From the NCBI GenBank assembly GCA_046346665.1, contig JAXMHQ010000003.1:1-64000 (forward strand): a stretch of DNA of 64,000 nt. The letters run 5' to 3'. Shown piece by piece: positions 43,447 through 51,479 of this stretch; the stretch's first letter is position 1; each line of letters opens with the position of its first letter. The DNA comes from JAXMHQ01 sp046346665. GTDB taxonomy: Bacteria > Verrucomicrobiota > Verrucomicrobiia > Limisphaerales > JAXMHQ01. Position numbers and translations under genes: made by a program. Below the pieces are notes generated by a model, which made no database searches, had not been told where the DNA came from, and saw nothing but the letters and a program-made list of their open reading frames with translations.

Positions 43447-45017
43447 GTTCATTCCCCTGGCTGACGTTGCTCACGCTGCTGCCGCTGGTCGGCGGCATCG
43501 CGGTGATGGGGCTTGGCGCGGCGGACGCGCGGCGGTGCCGCCGCATGGCGCTCGCCTTCTGCCTGGGCTCGGCCGCGCTGGTGCTGGGTTTGTGGCGGGC
43601 ATTCGATTCCACGCAGGGCGGTTTTCAATTCCAGGAATCCCATGTCTGGGTTTCACAGCTCGGCATCCATTACCTGCTCGGGCTGGACGGGCTCGGGCTG
43701 GTGATGGTTCTGCTGACGGCGCTCGTGGTGCCCATGGGCATCGCCGCGTCCACGGGTCTTTTTGAATCGCCGAAACCCGGGGCCTCCCCGTCGCTGTATT
43801 ACGGCCTGGTCCTGCTGCTGCAATCGGGCCTGTTCGGCACGTTCACGGCGCTGAACTTTTTCCACTGGTTCCTGTTCTGGGAACTCAGCCTGATCCCGGC
43901 GTTCTTCCTGGTGCGGCTGTGGGGCGGACCGCGGCGCGCGGCGGCGGCGACGCAATTTTTCGTCTACACCATGTTCGGCAGCGTGTGTTTGCTGCTGACG
44001 TTCCTGGCGCTGGTGCTGGCGACGGGGCATGTGTCGGATTTTCCGGCGCTCGCCGAATGGTCGCGCGACGGCCGGTTGTTCGGGGCCATCTCGACCAATC
44101 TCGGGTTCGGGCTGAGCGCCCGCGCGGCGGCGTCGCTGCTGTTCGCCGGCGCGCTGATCGGCCTGGCGGTAAAGGTGCCGCTCATGCCGTTCCATACCTG
44201 GCTGCCCGCCGCCTACACCGAGGCGCCCTCGGCCACGACGATGCTGCTGACGGGGCTGATGTCGAAGATGGGCGTTTACGGTTTCCTGCGCATCCTGCTC
44301 CCGATCTTCGCGCCGGAACTGCACTGGTTCCGCACGCCGCTGCTGGCGCTGGCCGTCATCACCGTCGTGTTCTCCGCCTGCGCCGCGTTCGCGCAGCGGG
44401 ACCTCAAGCGCGTGCTCGCCTATTCGTCCGTCAATCACCTCGGCTATTGCCTCGTCGCCATCTTCGCCGTGGCCACGCCCGCCCCGGGCGTCGACGCCGC
44501 CCCGCTCCAGCAGGCCGCCGCGCTGAACGGCGTGATCCTGCAGATGTTCAACCACGGCCTGACCGCCGCGACGCTGTTCTGGTTCGTCGCGCTGCTCGAA
44601 CAGCGCAGCGGCGGATTGCGCGGGCTCGATGATTTCGGCGGGCTGCGAAAAGTGGTCCCGGTGTTTTCCGGCCTGATGGGCATCGCGTGGTTTTCGTCGC
44701 TCGGCCTGCCGGGACTGAACGGCTTTGTCGGCGAATTCCTGGTGTTCAAAGGCGTGTTTCCGCTGGCGCTCTGTTCCGCCTCCATTTCCGTGCTCGGCCT
44801 CCTCGTGACGGCAGTGGTGATCCTGACGGTGATCCAGCGCGTGTTCCAGGGGCCGGTGAACGAGCGCTGGGCGGCGATGCCGGACCTGACGCTGCGCGAA
44901 CGCGTGCAGTTGTCCGTGCCGATCGCGCTGATGTTCGTCCTCGGCGTCTGGCCGCAGCTCCTGCTCGGGCCGGTGAATGCCACGGTCACGGCGCTGGTGG
45001 CGCAATTGCGATTTTAA
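43443..45017 (+). CDS. nuoM: NADH-quinone oxidoreductase subunit M, first copy
   Basis: A 524-residue antiporter-like subunit from the ATG at 43443, which overlaps the nuoL stop; upstream codons in the frame lie inside nuoL. The Glu helix is FHWFLFWELSLIPAFFLVRL. VKVPLMPFHTWLPAAYTEAP holds the conserved Lys and lateral motif, and RDLKRVLAYSSVNHLGYCLV follows. It differs clearly from the second copy (for example WELSLIPAFFLVRLWGGPRR against YEIAIIPKYFLIAIWGSTRR), so this is an old duplication rather than a recent one. Confidence 0.94.
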   Translation: MSSFPWLTLLTLLPLVGGIAVMGLGAADARRCRRMALAFCLGSAALVLGLWRAFDSTQGGFQFQESHVWVSQLGIHYLLGLDGLGLVMVLLTALVVPMGIAASTGLFESPKPGASPSLYYGLVLLLQSGLFGTFTALNFFHWFLFWELSLIPAFFLVRLWGGPRRAAAATQFFVYTMFGSVCLLLTFLALVLATGHVSDFPALAEWSRDGRLFGAISTNLGFGLSARAAASLLFAGALIGLAVKVPLMPFHTWLPAAYTEAPSATTMLLTGLMSKMGVYGFLRILLPIFAPELHWFRTPLLALAVITVVFSACAAFAQRDLKRVLAYSSVNHLGYCLVAIFAVATPAPGVDAAPLQQAAALNGVILQMFNHGLTAATLFWFVALLEQRSGGLRGLDDFGGLRKVVPVFSGLMGIAWFSSLGLPGLNGFVGEFLVFKGVFPLALCSASISVLGLLVTAVVILTVIQRVFQGPVNERWAAMPDLTLRERVQLSVPIALMFVLGVWPQLLLGPVNATVTALVAQLRF

Positions 45018-45020
45018 ACC

Positions 45021-46559
45021 ATGCTGGCCTGGACCATTTACATTTCGTTCCTGGGAGCGCTCGCGGTGATGCTGCTGCCGCGGCACGCCGCCGCGCTGGC
45101 GCGCAAGGTGGCGCTGCTGGCGGCCGTGGCGGACCTGCTGGTCTCGCTGGCGGGATTCGCGCAGTTCAAGTCCGGCGAACTGCTGACCGTCGCCCGCTGC
45201 CCGTGGGTGCCGTCGCTCGGGATCCAATATCACCTCGCCGCCGACGGCATCAGCATCACCCTGGTCCTCCTGACGGGCCTGGCGGCTGTCGCCGGCATCC
45301 TGTTTTCCTGGAACATCGAACATCGCGCGCGCGAATTCTTCGCGTTTTACCTGGCGCTGATCGGCGGCGTCTACGGCGTGTTCCTCAGCTTCGATTTGTT
45401 CCTGCTCTTCGTCTTCTACGAAATCGCCATCATCCCGAAGTATTTCCTGATCGCGATCTGGGGATCGACCCGGCGTGAATACGGCGCGATGAAGCTGGCG
45501 TTGTATTCGTTCGCGGGCAGCGCGCTGGTGCTGGCCGGGTTGATCGCGGCCTACGTGGTGTCGGGCGCGCATTCGTTCGATCTGAACGATCTCGCGGCGG
45601 CCGGTTTTTCGCGTTCGTTCCAGATGTGGGCGTTCCCGCTGGTGTTTGTCGGCTTCGCCATCCTGGCGGGCCTGTGGCCGTTCCACACCTGGGCACCGAC
45701 GGGCCACGTCGCGGCGCCGACGGCGGCGTCGATGCTGCTGGCCGGCGTGGTGATGAAGCTGGGCGCCTACGGCTGCCTGCGCGTGGCGATGACGCTGTTC
45801 CCGGACGGGATGGCGGACTGGGGATTCGGCGTGCTGGGGCTGCATTCGTGGCGCGAGGTGTTCGCGCTGCTGGCGGTGATCGGGATTGTTTACGGCGCAA
45901 TGGTGGCGCTGGTGCAGCAGGATTTCAAATTTGTGATCGGTTACTCCAGCGTCAGCCACATGGGTTTCGTCCTGCTCGGACTGATGACATTGAACCTGAC
46001 CGGCCTGGCGGGATCGGTCCTGCAAATGTTTTCGCACGGCGTGATCGCGGGCCTGCTGTTCGCCGTGGTGGGCCGCATGGTTTACGACCGGACGCACACG
46101 CGCGACTTGCCGCAACTGTCCGGCATGCACCTGTCGCGCGCACTGCCGTTCGCGGCGGGAACTTTTGTGATCGCCGGGATGGCGTCGATGGGGTTGCCGG
46201 GGTTCAGCGGGTTCGTGGCGGAACTGCAGGTCGTGATGGGCGCCTGGAAATCGTTCCCGCTGATGGCGGTCGCCACCGGCGCCGGCATTTTAATCGGCGT
46301 CGCTTACACGTTGCGCGCGGTGCAACTGGCGTTTTTCGGCGACGGCCGGAAATCGGGCGGCGGCCATGGAACCGCGCATGTGCCCGCGCCGCCGCGGCAC
46401 GAACTGCCGCCGATCAGCGTGCCCGAACGCTGCGGCGCGGCCCTGCTCATCGCGGCCACGGTGTTGATCGGCCTGTTCCCCGGATTGCTCCTGGACAAGA
46501 TCGTTGCCAGCTTTGATTCGCCGCTGTTCGCGTGGCTGCAGAAGGGAGGCAATCCGTGA
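45021..46559 (+). CDS. nuoM: NADH-quinone oxidoreductase subunit M, second copy
   Basis: A 512-residue antiporter-like subunit starting three bases after the first nuoM stop. The Glu helix is LLFVFYEIAIIPKYFLIAIW. AGLWPFHTWAPTGHVAAPTA is the conserved Lys/His loop, and QQDFKFVIGYSSVSHMGFVL follows. The C-terminal region has a charged loop (GRKSGGGHGTAHVPAPPRHE). Tandem nuoM genes are the mark of complex I variants with an additional antiporter subunit. All proton-path residues visible at this level are retained, so both copies appear functional. Confidence 0.94.
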   Translation: MLAWTIYISFLGALAVMLLPRHAAALARKVALLAAVADLLVSLAGFAQFKSGELLTVARCPWVPSLGIQYHLAADGISITLVLLTGLAAVAGILFSWNIEHRAREFFAFYLALIGGVYGVFLSFDLFLLFVFYEIAIIPKYFLIAIWGSTRREYGAMKLALYSFAGSALVLAGLIAAYVVSGAHSFDLNDLAAAGFSRSFQMWAFPLVFVGFAILAGLWPFHTWAPTGHVAAPTAASMLLAGVVMKLGAYGCLRVAMTLFPDGMADWGFGVLGLHSWREVFALLAVIGIVYGAMVALVQQDFKFVIGYSSVSHMGFVLLGLMTLNLTGLAGSVLQMFSHGVIAGLLFAVVGRMVYDRTHTRDLPQLSGMHLSRALPFAAGTFVIAGMASMGLPGFSGFVAELQVVMGAWKSFPLMAVATGAGILIGVAYTLRAVQLAFFGDGRKSGGGHGTAHVPAPPRHELPPISVPERCGAALLIAATVLIGLFPGLLLDKIVASFDSPLFAWLQKGGNP

Positions 46560-48043
46560 GTTACCTCTCCCTGCTCCGGCTCGCGGCGCCCGAATGTGTC
46601 GTGGTGTTCACCGCGCTCGCGGTCCTGGCGCTGGACCTCGTCACCATGCGCGGCCAGGCGCTCCGGGTCCGATTCCAGGTCGCCGGCCTGTTCGCCTGCC
46701 TCGGCTGCGCCGCCGCCGCCGCGTGCCTGCTCGTCCTGCCCGCCGACGCCAATGTCTACAACGGCATGTGGGTCTCCGACCCCGCCGTGCGCCTGGTCAA
46801 ACTGGGCGTCCTGGCCATGACCGCGTTCACCGTCGTGCTGTCGCTGGATTCCGATTTCACGGAGCACATCGGCGAATACCTCGTCCTGGTGCTGCTGGCC
46901 GCGGTGGGCATGATGCTGCTGGCCGGCACGGAAAACGTGCTGATGCTCTTCATCGCGCTCGAATTAACCAGCCTGTCGCTCTATATCCTCACCGCGTTCG
47001 ACAAACACGACCGGCACTCGGCCGAGGCGGCCTTGAAATATTTCCTGTTTGGCGGCATGGCGGCCGCGTTCACCCTGTTCGGATTGAGCCTGCTTTACGG
47101 CCTGACCGGTTCCATCCGGCTGCAGGACATCGCGGCGGGCGCGGCGGCGCATCCGCTCGACCCGCTGTTGCTGGTGGCGATTGTCATGGTGGTGATCGGT
47201 TTCGGATTCAAGATCGCCGCGGTGCCGTTCCACTTGTGGGCGCCGGATGCCTACCAGGGCGCACCAACGCCGGTGGCGGCGTTCATCGCGTCCGGATCCA
47301 AGGTGGCGAGCTTCTTCGTTTTCGCCAAGGTGATGATGCTGGGTTTCCGGGGCGCCGAAGGCAACGGCGGATGGCAATCGTTCGATCCCGGCTGGACGCC
47401 CGTCATCGCGGTGGTGGCGGTGCTGTCGATGGTGCTGGGGAATCTCGCGGCCATCGTGCAGTCCAACGTCCGCCGGCTGCTCGCTTACTCGGCGATCGCC
47501 CATGCGGGCTACCTGCTCCTGGCCGTGATGGCGCATTCCTACGGGAGCCTCGGCGCGCTGATGTATTACGCGATCACCTACGGCATCACGACGATCGGGG
47601 CCTTTGCCGTGGTCGCCCAGGTGGAACGCTCGGGCAGCGAAGCCACGATGAGCGCGTTTGCGGGCCTGAGCCGTCGGGCTCCCCTGCTCTCATTCTGCCT
47701 GTTGGTTTTCATCCTCTCGCTCGCCGGCATTCCGCCGCTCGCGGGATTCTTCGCCAAGTTCTACGTGTTCACCGCTGCGCTGCGAGACGGCGCCCCGCGC
47801 CTCGGAATGCTCTGGCTCGTCCTCGTCGCCCTCGCCACCAGCGCCATCTCGCTCTACTACTACCTCCAGGTCCTGAAACAGGTTTACGTGGCGGACCCGC
47901 CCGAAGACGCCGCCCCGGTTCCCGTCTCCTGGCCCGGCCGCGTCCTGCTCTGCGCGCTCGCCGCGCTCGTCATCCTGCTCGGCTGTTTCCCCGCCCTGCT
48001 CGCCGGCCCCATCGAAAACGCCCTGCGCGCCCTGGCGCCCTGA
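46556..48043 (+). CDS. nuoN: NADH-quinone oxidoreductase subunit N
   Basis: A 495-residue antiporter-like subunit. The GTG at 46556 is chosen: it overlaps the preceding stop (GTGA) and has a strong AAGGGAGG ribosome site 7 bases upstream. Motifs: MLLAGTENVLMLFIALELTS with the conserved Glu, FGFKIAAVPFHLWAPDAYQG, SNVRRLLAYSAIAHAGYLLL. Last gene of the nuo block; phrB starts 28 bases downstream. Confidence 0.95.
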   Translation: MSYLSLLRLAAPECVVVFTALAVLALDLVTMRGQALRVRFQVAGLFACLGCAAAAACLLVLPADANVYNGMWVSDPAVRLVKLGVLAMTAFTVVLSLDSDFTEHIGEYLVLVLLAAVGMMLLAGTENVLMLFIALELTSLSLYILTAFDKHDRHSAEAALKYFLFGGMAAAFTLFGLSLLYGLTGSIRLQDIAAGAAAHPLDPLLLVAIVMVVIGFGFKIAAVPFHLWAPDAYQGAPTPVAAFIASGSKVASFFVFAKVMMLGFRGAEGNGGWQSFDPGWTPVIAVVAVLSMVLGNLAAIVQSNVRRLLAYSAIAHAGYLLLAVMAHSYGSLGALMYYAITYGITTIGAFAVVAQVERSGSEATMSAFAGLSRRAPLLSFCLLVFILSLAGIPPLAGFFAKFYVFTAALRDGAPRLGMLWLVLVALATSAISLYYYLQVLKQVYVADPPEDAAPVPVSWPGRVLLCALAALVILLGCFPALLAGPIENALRALAP

Positions 48044-48070
48044 TGCGCTGCCGGCCACCGCGGTTGAACC

Positions 48071-49426
48071 ATGAAAACCGTTCTGCACTGGTTCCGGCGC
48101 GACCTCCGGGTCTCCGATAACACCGCGCTCAGCGAGGCCGCGCGCCGCGCCGAACTCGTCATCCCCGTGTTTCTCCCGGACGAATCCGCACCGGCCGAAT
48201 CCAGCGTGGCTGCGGCGCCCCTGGCCTTTTTCCGCCAATCGCTCGGCGCCCTGAAAAAAAGCCTGGCCGACGGGGGCCATGCGCTGCTGACCCGGCCCGG
48301 CCGCGCGGACGCCGTGCTGCCGCAATTGTGCCGGGAACTCGGCGCGCAGGCCGTTTTCGCGAACAAACTTTACGAACCTGAAATCGAAACGCGCGATCAA
48401 CGGACGTTTCATGCGCTGAACGCGGCGGGGTTCGGATTCGAATTGTTCAAAGACGCGGTGATCCAGGAGGAATCGGACGTGCTCACCCAGGCCGGGAAAC
48501 CGTTCACGGTGTTCACACCCTATTCAAAAGCCTGGAATGCCCGCCGAGTGCCGGCGCCTGTCCCGGATTTTCTGCCGCCCGCCCCCGACCCAGCAGCCAC
48601 CGGCGGCGGCGAATCGGCGGGCCACGAACTTCTGCGCAAATTCATGTCCGGCCCCGTCCACGCCTACGCGACGACGCGCGACCTGCCTCACGCGGACGGC
48701 ACTTCGCGCCTGTCGCCGCACCTGCACTGGGGCACAGTGGGCATCCGCACGGTGATGGCCGCCTGCCGCGATGCCCGCGCCCGGGCGGCGACGCCGGACG
48801 CCCGGAAATCCTGCGATGTGTTCCTGAACGAACTGGTCTGGCGCGAATTCTTCCAACAGGTGCTGCATCACTTTCCGCATGTGACGCGCGGCGCGTTCCG
48901 GCCGGAGCTGGATGCCTTGAAATGGTCGGATGACAAGGGTCACTTTTCCGCCTGGTGCGAAGGTCGGACCGGCTACCCGGTGGTGGATGCCGCGATGCGC
49001 TGCCTGAACGCGACCGGCTGGATGCACAACCGCCTGCGCATGATCGTCGCCATGTTCCTCACCAAGGATCTTCTGCTGCCGTGGCAATGGGGCGAACGCT
49101 ATTTCATGCGCCAACTCGTGGACGCGGATCTCGCCGCCAACAACGGCGGCTGGCAATGGTCCGCCGGCACCGGCACCGACGCCGCCCCCTATTTCCGAAT
49201 CTTCAATCCCGTTTCCCAAAGCAAACGATTCGATCCCGACGCGGCCTTCATCGCGCAGTGGCTGCCGGAACTGGCGGCCTTTCCAGCCGGCCTTCGGCAC
49301 GAACCCTGGCTGAGCCCGCTGGAAACCCGGGCCGCCGGCTACCCCGATCGAATCGTTCTCCACGAGGAACAACGCCCGAAATGCCTGGCGATGTTCGAAG
49401 CCGCGAAACGGAGCCGTCCACAATAA
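48071..49426 (+). CDS. phrB: Deoxyribodipyrimidine photolyase
   Basis: A 451-residue class I CPD photolyase that repairs cyclobutane pyrimidine dimers with blue light using FADH- and an antenna cofactor. The N-terminal antenna domain begins TVLHWFRRDLRVSDNTALSE. FAD-binding motifs: GRTGYPVVDAAMRCLNATGW, MHNRLRMIVAMFLTKDLLLP and DADLAANNGGWQWSAGTGTD with the active-site Asn and Trp. It follows nuoN by 28 bases on the same strand and may be read through from it. The TAA stop abuts a hairpin whose other arm holds the stop of the convergent gene. Confidence 0.96.
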   Translation: MKTVLHWFRRDLRVSDNTALSEAARRAELVIPVFLPDESAPAESSVAAAPLAFFRQSLGALKKSLADGGHALLTRPGRADAVLPQLCRELGAQAVFANKLYEPEIETRDQRTFHALNAAGFGFELFKDAVIQEESDVLTQAGKPFTVFTPYSKAWNARRVPAPVPDFLPPAPDPAATGGGESAGHELLRKFMSGPVHAYATTRDLPHADGTSRLSPHLHWGTVGIRTVMAACRDARARAATPDARKSCDVFLNELVWREFFQQVLHHFPHVTRGAFRPELDALKWSDDKGHFSAWCEGRTGYPVVDAAMRCLNATGWMHNRLRMIVAMFLTKDLLLPWQWGERYFMRQLVDADLAANNGGWQWSAGTGTDAAPYFRIFNPVSQSKRFDPDAAFIAQWLPELAAFPAGLRHEPWLSPLETRAAGYPDRIVLHEEQRPKCLAMFEAAKRSRPQ

Positions 49427-49493
49427 AGTAGGAGCCGACGTCAGGAGGCTCAAACCAATTCAGGTCAGAGCATCCTCACGTCGGCTCCTACTT
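49426..49493. terminator. 68-bp hairpin shared by two convergent genes
   Basis: The arms are AAGTAGGAGCCGACGT followed by a near-match; on the other strand the same AAGTAGGAGCCGACGT. 16 bases pair perfectly and the stem continues imperfectly for eight more. The last base of the phrB stop is the first base of the left arm; the TAG stop of the TPR gene lies within the right arm. A bidirectional terminator is likely; a REP-like insertion is equally possible. Confidence 0.75.
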
Positions 49494-51479
49494 GGAATTC
49501 GGCGCCTCCTCCCGCCAGGCCCGCCCAGCCAGGTAGGCGCCTATCTCGTTTTGAATTGCCCGGGCCCAGTCCGGCAGGTTCTCGAGCTGCGCGAGCCGCA
49601 ATGCGCCCGCCGCGGTCTGCAACGCCTCCGGGTAGCGGCCCGACTCGGCATACGCCGCGGCCAGCGTCCGCTGCACGATCATGTTCGATCCGCCCGTGAG
49701 CCGCGACGCGCGCTCCGCCACCAGCACCGCCATCGGTCCATCGCGCAGCGCCGGGTCCGGCGTCGTGGCGAGCAGCCAGGCCAGGTTGTTGCACGCGTCC
49801 GGGTACTCCGGCTTCAATTGTATCGCCTCACGATATTCACGGATCGCAGCCGCCACGCGGCCCAGGCGCGCCAACGCCGCGCCGAGATTGTTGTGCGCCT
49901 CGGGCAGCGAGGGATCGATTTCCACCGCCCGCTGGAAAGCCGACGCCGCTCCCGGCGCATCCCCGAGCTGCAGCCGCGCCAGGCCGAGATTGTTCCAGGC
50001 AGGCGTAAATTCCGGCTTTTGTTTTAACACCTTTTCAAATTCCGCCGCCGCCTGGCCCGGCTGGCCGGTTTGCAGGAGAACAAATCCCAGCCCGTTTCTC
50101 GCATCCGCATAGTTGGGCTGCAGGTCGAGCGCGGTCGCAAAATGAGCCCGTGCAGCTTCCCACCGGCTTTGACGCAAATACACATTCGCCAGATTGCTCT
50201 CCGCCGTCGGGCTCGGCCCGGCCACCGCCAGCGCATGCGTCCACAGCGCCTCGCTGTCGCGCCAAACCGCCACCTGCTGCCGCGTCATCCAGCACCAGCA
50301 AGCCAGCAGCACCACCCCGGCCGCGCCCGCCGCCGCCCGCCGCCACGCGGCCTGCATTGACCAACCCTGCACAATCCACGCGCCAGCCAGCGCGAGGCCG
50401 ATGCCTGGGAGATACGTGTAGCGATCCGCACGCGCCTGGGCACCCACCTGCACCAGGCCGAGCACGGGCAGCAGCATCACACCGTACCATGCCCAGCCCA
50501 CCCAGCCCTGGGGCCAGCGCCCGCGCCCGGCCCAGGCCAGCCCGGTTAACAGCAGCAACAACGCCACCGCCGCGGCAACAACCACCATGGAATAACCCTC
50601 CGGTGGATACGGATAAAACACGGCCAGGTTTCGCGGCCAGATCACTTGATACACATAAACCACGGCCGAAACAGCCCCGTTGGCCAGCCGCGCGGCCACG
50701 CCGATCGTCCCGGTGGATTGAATGGCGCCGCGCTGCACCCAGAGCGTGACGGCTCCGACGACGAGGCTCATCAGGAGGAGCGGACACTTCTCCAGCAACA
50801 ACGCGCGGACTCGCCCGGACTGGAACCTTCCAAGCGGCCACAAATCCAGGAACAAAAGGACGAAAGGCGTGGTGACCAGCATCGGTTTGCTCAGCAAACC
50901 GATGCCAAACACGAGCAGCAGGATCGCATACCACTTTCTCGCGCGGCCCGGTTGGAGCGAGTCCCTCGCCGGTGCATAATTCGCATAGGCCAGCAACGTC
51001 GCCGCAAAGAACAATCCGCTTAACACATCCTTGCGCTCTGAAATCCAGGCGACGGATTCCACGTGCAAAGGGTGCAGCGCGAAAAACCCGGCGATCCAGC
51101 CGCTCGCCCAGGTGGAGCCCGTGAGCCGTCGCAGGGCCCAGTAAAGAAGTCCCGCGGCGAGGCCGTGCACGACGAGGTTGCTGAGATGATGCCCCCGCGG
51201 TTCGAGTCCGTAAACCTGGCAATCCAGCATGTGCGACAGCGTCGTCACCGGGTGCCAGTTCTCCGCATGCGGCCGGGTGAACGCCGCCGCGAATCCCGGC
51301 CAGCTCAACCCGCCGGAAATCGCACGGTTCTCCAAAACGTAAGGCCCGTCGTCAAAGTTCACAAAACCGCACTCGGTGACGCGGCCATAGGCAAGGCACA
51401 GCCCGAGAATCAATCCGGCCAGAACCACGGCGTCGCGCCATCCCGGGCGCGCGGCGTTGGAATGGATCGGCGGCTTCAT
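49488..51479 (-). CDS. Membrane protein with C-terminal TPR repeats (TMTC-like), downstream copy
   Basis: A 663-residue protein with about eleven membrane segments (residues 15-420) and a C-terminal TPR domain (about 430-640; NYADARNGLGFVLLQTGQPG, TPAWNNLGLARLQLGDAPGA, LPEAHNNLGAALARLGRVAA). Conserved first-loop motifs are GFVNFDDGPYVLEN and NWHPVTTLSHMLDCQVYGL, and ESVAWISERKDVLSG lies in a later loop. The FDD pair and the overall plan match GT-C proteins such as eukaryotic TMTC O-mannosyltransferases, so protein or surface glycosylation is inferred. It overlaps its upstream paralogue by four bases. The stop codon is inside the hairpin. Confidence 0.8.
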   Translation of the reverse strand: MKPPIHSNAARPGWRDAVVLAGLILGLCLAYGRVTECGFVNFDDGPYVLENRAISGGLSWPGFAAAFTRPHAENWHPVTTLSHMLDCQVYGLEPRGHHLSNLVVHGLAAGLLYWALRRLTGSTWASGWIAGFFALHPLHVESVAWISERKDVLSGLFFAATLLAYANYAPARDSLQPGRARKWYAILLLVFGIGLLSKPMLVTTPFVLLFLDLWPLGRFQSGRVRALLLEKCPLLLMSLVVGAVTLWVQRGAIQSTGTIGVAARLANGAVSAVVYVYQVIWPRNLAVFYPYPPEGYSMVVVAAAVALLLLLTGLAWAGRGRWPQGWVGWAWYGVMLLPVLGLVQVGAQARADRYTYLPGIGLALAGAWIVQGWSMQAAWRRAAAGAAGVVLLACWCWMTRQQVAVWRDSEALWTHALAVAGPSPTAESNLANVYLRQSRWEAARAHFATALDLQPNYADARNGLGFVLLQTGQPGQAAAEFEKVLKQKPEFTPAWNNLGLARLQLGDAPGAASAFQRAVEIDPSLPEAHNNLGAALARLGRVAAAIREYREAIQLKPEYPDACNNLAWLLATTPDPALRDGPMAVLVAERASRLTGGSNMIVQRTLAAAYAESGRYPEALQTAAGALRLAQLENLPDWARAIQNEIGAYLAGRAWREEAPNSK

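Noticed and set aside
43653..46130. Long open frame (825 codons) on the minus strand, antisense to both nuoM genes
   Set aside because: Same shadow effect of GC-rich coding; composition is highly charged and low in hydrophobic residues, unlike any real protein family.
43443..46559. Two nuoM genes as one gene split by a frameshift
   Set aside because: Each is a complete subunit of more than 500 residues with its own set of conserved helices, and the sequences differ throughout.
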